A DNA stretch of 64,000 nucleotides from Aquabacterium sp. (GTDB lineage Bacteria; Pseudomonadota; Gammaproteobacteria; Burkholderiales; Burkholderiaceae_C): NCBI RefSeq assembly GCF_029946005.1, contig NZ_JAQSDR010000009.1, positions 186,001 to 250,000 of the forward strand, given 5' to 3'. Shown here piece by piece: positions 57,968 through 64,000 of this stretch (position 1 is the stretch's first letter; the number at the start of each line of letters is the position of its first letter). The notes beneath the pieces were generated by a model, which had not been told where the DNA came from, searched no databases, and saw only the letters and a program-made list of their open reading frames with translations. The position numbers were made by a program, and so were the translations under genes.

Positions 57968-60944
57968 GGGGGGGCAGGCCCACTTGCAATTGAGGGATCA
58001 GCACCAGCAGCAATGCCTCTGCGGCCTCCTTCAAGGCATCGACCAGGGATTGGGTGCGTTCGGCAGACTCTTGCTTGACGGCCCGCTCCAGCTCGGCACA
58101 AAGGCGGGCCATGTCGTTCGCGCCGATGGTGGCGCACAGGCCGCGCAGGGTATGTGCTTCGCGCGCCAGGCTTGGCCAGTCGTGGGCCTGAGCGGCGGTG
58201 GCCAGCGCTGAACCGCCCGTCATCACATGATCGACAAAGCCGTTCAGCACGCGGACGTAGAGGCTCAGGTTGCCCTCCAGCCTGGTCAAGGCCTGGCGTG
58301 AGTCAAGGCCTGGTGCCTGGGGCAGCCTGCCGGTGGCGCTGCTTGGCCACACAGGTTCGACACGTGCCGAGGGGACCTTGTTCAAGGGGTGGTAACGGGC
58401 CAGCGTGGCGTACAGCTTTTTGGGCTCCAGCGGTTTGCTGATGTGGTCCTGCATGCCAATGGCCAGGCACAAGTCCCGCTCTTCGTCCAGCGCGTGGGCG
58501 GTCATGGCCAGGATGGGCAAGGCCCGAAAGCGTTCATCAGCGCGGATCTGGCGGGTGGCTTCGTGGCCGTCCATCACCGGCATGTGCAGGTCCATCAGCA
58601 CCACGTCGTAGGCGGCAGGACCGCTCATGCGCAGGTGCTCCACCGCCTCACAACCGTTGTCGACCGATTTCACGATGGCGCCGCGGCGGCTCAGCAACTC
58701 GATCGCCAGTTGCTGGTTCAAGGCGTTGTCCTCCACCAGGAACACGCGCAGGCCGTCCAGGCTGATGGCCGCATCGGGTGACTGTTGCGCATGTGCCGCC
58801 GAGGTGTCGATCCCCGTCAACTTGCCGAAGAGGCTGCGCAAGGCATCGGGCAGGATGGGCTTGGGCAGGAAGCTGTCGGCCCCCGCCTGGGTGGCGTTGG
58901 CCTGCAGGCTGTCCCAGCCGTAAGCCGAGATGACGACCACGTCCACGCCAGGATGGACCTGGCGCAAGCGGCCGGTGACTTCGGCCCCACCCATGTCCGG
59001 CAAGACCCAGTCCAGCAACACCATGTCGAATGCTTCCCCGGCCTCATCAGCAGCGGTGACCATGGCCAGGGCCTGGGCGCCGTTTTCTGCGGTGGCCACG
59101 AGCCCGCCATGTTCGCCATCGGCGTGTTTGCCCACACCCATCATCGTCAAGAGGCCCGCCATCGACGTTCGGGTTTCGCTTTGGTCATCCACGATCAGCA
59201 CACGCAGCGCCTCGATGCGTGGCGGCGGAACGGTCGTGGCCAATGATGCTGAATCAAGCACCAGACTGACCGGCAATGTGACGGTGAAGACGGAGCCGGC
59301 CCCATGCTGGCTGGCCACCGAGATCTGCCCGCCCATCAGCGTGGTCAAGCGCTGGCAGATGCTCAGGCCAAGGCCGGTGCCTCCGTAGCGCCGGGTGGTG
59401 CTGTCGTCGGCCTGCGTGAATTCCTGGAACAGTCGGCTTTGCTGCTCACGGTTCATGCCGATGCCGGTGTCGCAGACCTCAAAGCGCAAGGTGGCTTGGG
59501 CGCCGTCACGGTCCTCCAGGCCCACCCTCACCTTCACGTGGCCGCTGTGTGTGAACTTGACGGCGTTGGCCAACAGGTTGGTCAAGATCTGGCCCACCCG
59601 CAGCAGGTCGCCCAGCACCACGCCGGCATCGCTCAGCAAGGCTGGATCGGTGAACTCGCACAGCAGTTCAATTTCGCGCTCCTGGGCTTTCTGACGCACC
59701 AGCATCAGCGCGTTGCCCACCACCTCTTCGACGCGGTAGGGCGCGCGCTCAAGGGACAGGCGCCCTGCTTCGATCTTCGAGAAATCCAGGATGTCGTTGA
59801 TGACGCCCAGCAGGATCTGCGATGCCGACAGCACCTTGTCCAGGTAGTCCTTCTGCTGGTCGGTCAGGGGGGTTTGAAGGGCCAGGTGCGTCATGCCGAT
59901 GATGGCGTTCATCGGGGTGCGGATTTCATGGCTCATGTTGGCCAGGAACAGCGACTTGGCCTTGGTGGCTGATTCGGCCTGGTCGCGCGCGGCCTGCAAA
60001 TCGGTTTGAACTTGCGCACGCGCGGCCAGGTCCTCCTGAATGGATTGCGCCATGGTGTCCATGGTGACGCCCAGGGCGAAGACTTCCCTGACCGCGTGAG
60101 AGCGGGGGTTTCCACGGGACGAGTAGTCGCCCTTGGCAAAGGCGCGTGCCTGGTCACTCAAGGCGTTGATGGGTTGGAGCACGCGGCGGCGCATGACCAG
60201 CAGGGCTGCGCCCATGACGGGCAGGAGCAAGAAATCAACGGCCACGGCCAGGGCGATGAAGCTTGACACCCGGGTTGATGCCTGCGTCACGGCATCCTCG
60301 GTGCGGGCATTGGCAAGGCGGGTCAAGTCGGCAATGGCGCGGGTCAGGTCCGCACCATCTTGCTCATACGATTTGGAGTAAACCAGCTTGGTCGCATAGG
60401 CCAGGTTGGGTTCACCCTCCGAGACGAACACTTGGTGCTGCGCGTCGTACAAGCCTTGCGTGGCGGCAAAGGCCACCTGCTCGGTCTTTTTCAGCTGCTC
60501 CGTGGCGGCCAGCACGCGTTGCAGGCAGGCCAACTCCGCAGGGCTCAGGTTCAAAGCCTTCATGCGGTCAAGCAAGGAAACGCGGGGGCCACCTTCGGGC
60601 AAAGCATGTGGCTTGCGCCTGGCAATCACATCCTCCCAATAGACACTGACATCGTCGGTGCTGGGCGCGGCATTTTCGCCTTGGCGAATCCCGTAGATGT
60701 CGTAGTAAGTCAGGAGGTAGTTGACATCGCCGGTGGCGGTGTAGGCGCGCACCAATCGCCGCAGCAAATCGGTTTCAAGCCGCAGCTGTTCCAGGGCTCG
60801 GGTCGTCTGTTCGCGCTGCAATGCGACCCGGGGGCTGGTTTCAAATGCCGACCGGATCAGCACCAGGAACACGAAATTGGCCATCAACGCCAAAATGACG
60901 CCCAGGAACATGCTGTGCGAAACGGTTCTCAATTTCACCCGCAC
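57906..60944 (-). CDS. BarA-like hybrid kinase (sensor-HAMP-HisKA-HATPase-REC-REC-Hpt), C-terminus frameshifted
   Basis: 1,012 residues as read. Two membrane helices (about 10-33 and 225-250) flank a periplasmic sensor region; HAMP follows ([19 protein letters not shown]). H-box [19 protein letters not shown] near 335; HATPase with [37 protein letters not shown]. Two receivers (about 590-720; [20 protein letters not shown]; and 745-870; [20 protein letters not shown]), then an Hpt domain with [16 protein letters not shown]. The last 20 or so residues (Cys/Arg-rich) are a frameshift product; the natural ending lies at 57728-57967. The phosphorelay core is intact. Confidence 0.92.
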   Translation of the reverse strand: MRVKLRTVSHSMFLGVILALMANFVFLVLIRSAFETSPRVALQREQTTRALEQLRLETDLLRRLVRAYTATGDVNYLLTYYDIYGIRQGENAAPSTDDVSVYWEDVIARRKPHALPEGGPRVSLLDRMKALNLSPAELACLQRVLAATEQLKKTEQVAFAATQGLYDAQHQVFVSEGEPNLAYATKLVYSKSYEQDGADLTRAIADLTRLANARTEDAVTQASTRVSSFIALAVAVDFLLLPVMGAALLVMRRRVLQPINALSDQARAFAKGDYSSRGNPRSHAVREVFALGVTMDTMAQSIQEDLAARAQVQTDLQAARDQAESATKAKSLFLANMSHEIRTPMNAIIGMTHLALQTPLTDQQKDYLDKVLSASQILLGVINDILDFSKIEAGRLSLERAPYRVEEVVGNALMLVRQKAQEREIELLCEFTDPALLSDAGVVLGDLLRVGQILTNLLANAVKFTHSGHVKVRVGLEDRDGAQATLRFEVCDTGIGMNREQQSRLFQEFTQADDSTTRRYGGTGLGLSICQRLTTLMGGQISVASQHGAGSVFTVTLPVSLVLDSASLATTVPPPRIEALRVLIVDDQSETRTSMAGLLTMMGVGKHADGEHGGLVATAENGAQALAMVTAADEAGEAFDMVLLDWVLPDMGGAEVTGRLRQVHPGVDVVVISAYGWDSLQANATQAGADSFLPKPILPDALRSLFGKLTGIDTSAAHAQQSPDAAISLDGLRVFLVEDNALNQQLAIELLSRRGAIVKSVDNGCEAVEHLRMSGPAAYDVVLMDLHMPVMDGHEATRQIRADERFRALPILAMTAHALDEERDLCLAIGMQDHISKPLEPKKLYATLARYHPLNKVPSARVEPVWPSSATGRLPQAPGLDSRQALTRLEGNLSLYVRVLNGFVDHVMTGGSALATAAQAHDWPSLAREAHTLRGLCATIGANDMARLCAELERAVKQESAERTQSLVDALKEAAEALLLVLIPQLQVGLPPLGHPACRRGCRCHPGANRGT

Positions 60945-61135
60945 ACTCCCAGTCGCGGGCCGTTGGACAAAGCATGTCTGGTGACACAGAAATAGGCCAT
61001 GGATGGGTATCGGACACTCCGCACCCGGCTGAAGCCCATCTGCGTGACGGAATCGTCACATGCTCATTCGAACCACTGAGCGCCCCGCCAACTTGGCACA
61101 ATGCTTGAATCTGCAACGCACCGGACTGCTCCTCC

Positions 61136-61621
61136 ATGACCAAGGCTCACCGTGGCTTCACCCTGATCGAAATGCTGGTGGTGATCGCGATCATCGCCAT
61201 TTTGGCCTTGATCGCCATGCCGAGCTACCAGGGCAAGGTCATCCGGGACCAGATCGCAGAAGGCGCCGCGCTGGCGGCCATCGCGAAACCACCGGTGGCC
61301 GCTTCATGGGCCATTTCCAAGGTGCTGCCCCCCGACAACGCAGCGGCCGGTTTGCCCAGCGCCGACAAGATTGTCAACAGCGTGGTCAGCAATGTGGCGG
61401 TGACCGATGGCGCCATCCACATCACGTTTGGCAACCGCGTGAATGGGGCCATCAAGGGCAAGGTCCTGAGCTTGCGCCCAGCCGTGATTGAAGACGCCCA
61501 GATTGTGCCGGTGACCTGGGTGTGTGGTCACGCCGAGGCGCCCGACAAGATGACCCTCAAGGGCGCCGACAAGACCGACATCCCCGCGGCTTTTTTACCG
61601 ATCAACTGCAAAGCCAAGTGA
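61136..61621 (+). CDS. Type IV pilin (PilA-like)
   Basis: 161 residues. Prepilin leader MTKAHRG then FTLIEMLVVIAIIAILALIAMPSYQG, with Phe+1 and Glu+5. Cys residues CGHAEAP and INCKAK frame a C-terminal disulfide loop. Closer to PilA than to the MshA pilins elsewhere in the window. No assembly genes are adjacent, so it must use a pilus machine encoded elsewhere. Confidence 0.92.
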   Translation: MTKAHRGFTLIEMLVVIAIIAILALIAMPSYQGKVIRDQIAEGAALAAIAKPPVAASWAISKVLPPDNAAAGLPSADKIVNSVVSNVAVTDGAIHITFGNRVNGAIKGKVLSLRPAVIEDAQIVPVTWVCGHAEAPDKMTLKGADKTDIPAAFLPINCKAK

Positions 61622-61671
61622 ATAAGCTGGGTGCGTTTTCAATTGGATAATTTTGCAGGGAGTGCCCGCCG

Positions 61672-62298
61672 ATGGCAATGTCACATCGCACCTTTGCGCC
61701 TGGCAATGTCCGCGCACTGGTTTTGTTTTTTCTTGGCGCACAGGCCGGGCTGTCAGTGGGCGCGCCGGGCATGTACCGTTGCTACAACGGCAATTCGATG
61801 TATGTCTCGGACAAGCCTTGCCGAGCCGAAAAGCGTGAAGAGAAGTTCACCGCCATGGGCCCTTCGGGGACTCCCATGCCCATTCGCGGCCAGAGCTACA
61901 ACCTGCCCTCTGTTGAGAAGGCGCCCGAGCACTTGCGTTACCTGAGCACCGGTTGTGCCCAGCTCAATGACGCGATTCGAACCGCACCAACACGGGGCCT
62001 GCGTTCGGACGTTATCCATCAGCTCAGGTCGGAATACCAAGCCAAATGCAGTGATGATGAAAATGAGGCTTACCGATCCCTGCGCAATGACCGAGATCAA
62101 GCCAGGCAGGAACGCCGGGCTGAGCAACAAGCCCATCAAGCTCAAAGAGAGTTCAGCCAAAAGGAGCGCGACCGTTGCAACGAGATGCTTCGCATCCTCC
62201 ATGGCAAGCGCAGCCAGTTCGAATCCATGACCGAAGGACAGAAGAACGACTTTGTGAACTTCCAGTCGAACTACAGCATGCGCTGCAAGAACGACTGA
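61672..62298 (+). CDS. Secreted protein with DUF4124-like N-domain
   Basis: 208 residues. Signal peptide (about 1-30), then MYRCYNGNSMYVSDKPC, resembling the Y.C.d..G...YSD.PC pattern of DUF4124. A charged helical C-terminal half (RSLRNDRDQARQERRAEQQA, REFSQKERDRCNEML) probably forms a coiled coil. Function unknown. Confidence 0.82.
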   Translation: MAMSHRTFAPGNVRALVLFFLGAQAGLSVGAPGMYRCYNGNSMYVSDKPCRAEKREEKFTAMGPSGTPMPIRGQSYNLPSVEKAPEHLRYLSTGCAQLNDAIRTAPTRGLRSDVIHQLRSEYQAKCSDDENEAYRSLRNDRDQARQERRAEQQAHQAQREFSQKERDRCNEMLRILHGKRSQFESMTEGQKNDFVNFQSNYSMRCKND

Positions 62299-62369
62299 AC
62301 CGCCGAGCAGATTTTCCTCACGTATCCTTGCGGCTTACTGACTGACCGCTTTCAAGCAAGGATCGGCGC

Positions 62370-63410
62370 ATGCGCTGGACGACATTGAACCGCTTTTGCC
62401 GGGCTACCCTGGCCGTGTCCGCCATGTGGGCCACGCTGATTGGGCCGGCCTGGGCAGGCAAGACGCTGGACGCCATCCGCGAGCGTGGCAAGGTTCAATG
62501 CGGCGTCAGCACCGGTGTGGCCGGTTTCTCTGCGCCAAACAGCCAAGGCCGCTGGACCGGCCTGGATGTGGACGTGTGCCGAGCCTTGGCCGCGGCGGTT
62601 CTGGGCGATGGCGACAAGGTCAATTTCGTGCCGCTCAACTCGCAGCAACGCTTCACCTCCCTGCAGTCAGGCCAGGTTGATCTGCTGTCGCGCAATACCT
62701 CGTGGACCTTGACCCGCGATGCCTCTTTGGGCTTTCACTTCGCGGCAGTCACTTACTACGACGGGCAAGGATTTTTGGTGCCCAAAAAGCTCAAGCTGAG
62801 CAGCGCCAAGCAATTGCGCAACGCGCAGGTGTGCATCCAATCGGGCACCACCACCGAGAAGAACCTGTCGGACTTTTCTCGCTCGCAGGGCGTGCCCTTC
62901 AAGCCCGTGGTCTATGACTCGTTCGAGGCCGCCTTCAAGGCGTTCTTCTCGGGTCGCTGCCAGGCCTACACCACCGATGCCTCAGGCTTGGCCATCGTGC
63001 GCAACAAAGAGGCGCCCCACCCGGAGGACTACATGATCCTGCCCGAGTTGATCTCGAAAGAGCCCTTGGGCCCCCTGGTGCGTCGCGGTGACGACGAGTG
63101 GTTTGCCATCGTCAAATGGACGGTTTACGCCTTGATCGAGGCCGAAGAACTGGGCCTGACGCAGTCCAACATCGGCGGGTTTCGCACCAGCGCCTCACCG
63201 TCGATCCAGCGCTTTGTGGGCACTGGCGAAGACATGGGCAAACTGCTGGGGCTGGACAAAGCCTGGTCTTACCGCGCGGTCAAAACCGTGGGCAACTATG
63301 GTGAGGTCTATGAGCGCAACGTGGGCTCGGGCTCTCTGCTGAAACTGCCCCGTGGGCCCAATCGCCTCTGGAGCCAGGGCGGTCTGATGTACGCCCCACC
63401 CATCCGCTGA
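62370..63410 (+). CDS. aapJ: General L-amino acid ABC transporter, periplasmic binding protein AapJ
   Basis: 346 residues. Signal peptide to about residue 29 (GPAWA). SBP_bac_3 fold with KTLDAIRERGKVQCGVSTG, GRWTGLDVDVCRALAAAVLGD, FTSLQSGQVDLLSRNTSWTLT and VCIQSGTTTEKNL. These are signature stretches of AapJ/BztA, which bind a broad range of amino acids. The next gene starts two bases after the stop. Confidence 0.95.
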   Translation: MRWTTLNRFCRATLAVSAMWATLIGPAWAGKTLDAIRERGKVQCGVSTGVAGFSAPNSQGRWTGLDVDVCRALAAAVLGDGDKVNFVPLNSQQRFTSLQSGQVDLLSRNTSWTLTRDASLGFHFAAVTYYDGQGFLVPKKLKLSSAKQLRNAQVCIQSGTTTEKNLSDFSRSQGVPFKPVVYDSFEAAFKAFFSGRCQAYTTDASGLAIVRNKEAPHPEDYMILPELISKEPLGPLVRRGDDEWFAIVKWTVYALIEAEELGLTQSNIGGFRTSASPSIQRFVGTGEDMGKLLGLDKAWSYRAVKTVGNYGEVYERNVGSGSLLKLPRGPNRLWSQGGLMYAPPIR

Positions 63411-63411
63411 C

Positions 63412-64000
63412 ATGCTTGATTTCCTGAACCAGCCCGCCGGGTTTGGCATTGGCGAGACGGGCCTGTTGGTTTACGACGCCAGCCAACCCCTGTGGCGGGC
63501 CATGGCCGTGGGCCTGGGCAACACCTTGCGGGTGTCCCTGCCCGCCTTGGTGTTCGCCACCGTGCTGGGCACCTTGATTGCGCTGGCGCGGCGTTCTGCG
63601 CACCCCGGCATGAAAACCGCTGGCCAGGTCTACATCGATGTGGTGCGCAATGTGCCTTTGCTGGTGCAACTGCTGATGTGGTACTTCCTGCTGCTCGACT
63701 GGCTGCCCGACACCACGCTGGCATTGGGCTGGGTGCCGGGGGTCACGCTCAGCAAAGGCGGCCTGAGTTTTCCGTGGTTGGCGGCAGGTCCCGGTGGCTG
63801 GTGGTGGAGCATCCCCGCTCAGGATGGGCTCAGCGTCACGGGTGGGGCCACGGTGACCCCTGAATACCTGGCAGTGTTCATGGCCTTGGTCACGTACACC
63901 GCGGCCTTCGTGGCCGAGGTGGTCCGGGCGGGGCTGGAGTCCGTGCCCCAATCCTTGAGCGAGGCTGCCCAAACCCTGGGTGCCCGCCCCCACCAGGTGA
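63412..64000 (+). CDS. aapQ: General L-amino acid ABC transporter permease AapQ, 5' part
   Basis: About 196 residues before the window ends; AapQ is usually about 390-400. Opening MLDFLNQPAGFGIGE, then membrane helices (RVSLPALVFATVLGTLIALA, VPLLVQLLMWYFLLLD) and a long periplasmic insert (LPDTTLALGWVPGVTLSKGG) typical of AapQ. The visible end shows the EAA-loop start (SLSEAAQTLGARPHQV) that contacts the ATPase. It follows aapJ with one base between. Confidence 0.93.
   Translation, partial: MLDFLNQPAGFGIGETGLLVYDASQPLWRAMAVGLGNTLRVSLPALVFATVLGTLIALARRSAHPGMKTAGQVYIDVVRNVPLLVQLLMWYFLLLDWLPDTTLALGWVPGVTLSKGGLSFPWLAAGPGGWWWSIPAQDGLSVTGGATVTPEYLAVFMALVTYTAAFVAEVVRAGLESVPQSLSEAAQTLGARPHQV

Noticed and set aside
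1-64000. tRNA, rRNA, CRISPR arrays, transposases, integrases or phage genes
   Set aside because: None was recognised on reading both strands; no spacer-repeat pattern or mobile-element enzyme was found.

Overview
The window looks like chromosomal DNA of a high-GC betaproteobacterium of the Burkholderiales, most like the Comamonadaceae and relatives. This rests on gene content and order: an imuA-imuB-dnaE2 mutagenesis cassette, a type-2 leuA with a leucine attenuator, a compact MSHA pilus operon, a fused CcoN/CcoO cbb3 oxidase, and an Aap amino-acid transporter. No rRNA, tRNA, CRISPR array, transposase or integrase was seen. Genus-level placement is not possible from this sequence alone.

Layout. 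1-3.3 kb: SOS mutasome operon (imuA-imuB-dnaE2, minus strand, dnaE2 cut by the window edge) behind a perfect LexA box. 3.3-5.6 kb: a small unknown gene, then leuA with a leader peptide and an intrinsic-terminator attenuator. 5.7-17.8 kb: a contiguous minus-strand MSHA type IV pilus operon (mshI, I2, J, K, L, M, N, E, G, A, C, D, O, P). Upstream of it are a second MshA-like pilin and two tandem diguanylate cyclases (18.0-21.2 kb), so c-di-GMP synthesis and pilus assembly lie together. 21.3-23.8 kb: housekeeping genes (tag, FMN reductase, a lone receiver).

23.8-42.5 kb is a redox, oxygen and copper region: a hemerythrin-domain protein, a double Usp protein, a two-component pair, an Fnr-type regulator without the FNR iron-sulfur cysteines, an orphan carbamoyltransferase-like protein, copper ATPase CcoI, CcoS, a very short FixH-like protein, a SafE-like membrane protein, fused CcoNO, CcoQ, CcoP, CcoG and HemN. 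Two FNR boxes precede ccoI and ccoNO with class-II spacing. The run ends with a hybrid kinase whose N-terminal membrane domain keeps every plant ETR1 ethylene-binding residue at the same spacing, plus a lone receiver.

42.5-47.8 kb: a stressosome operon (RsbR, RsbS, RsbT, then an ATPase-PP2C fusion) feeding two histidine kinases, both damaged in this sequence: one by an internal deletion and one by a homopolymer frameshift. 48-50 kb: a small metal-handling operon (His/Cys-rich protein, outer-membrane protein, MerP-like and MerT-like proteins). 49.9-53.0 kb: a HipBA toxin-antitoxin pair with an AT-rich regulatory region, and a divergent membrane protein of unknown function, probably accessory DNA. 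53-55 kb: a hydrolase and a divergent MmyB-type regulator. 54.9-60.9 kb: a minus-strand signalling unit (BarA-like hybrid kinase with a frameshifted C-terminus, HD-GYP regulator, porin-like protein, PstS-like protein). 61-64 kb: a lone type IV pilin, a DUF4124-like protein, and the start of the aap transporter.

The most notable items are the ethylene-receptor-like kinase beside a copper/cbb3 locus, the stressosome wired to two-component kinases rather than a sigma factor, the fused CcoNO, the FNR-controlled carbamoyltransferase-like orphan, and the clustering of three disrupted kinases in 18 kb. No stretch longer than about 300 bases lacks a gene or a described element.
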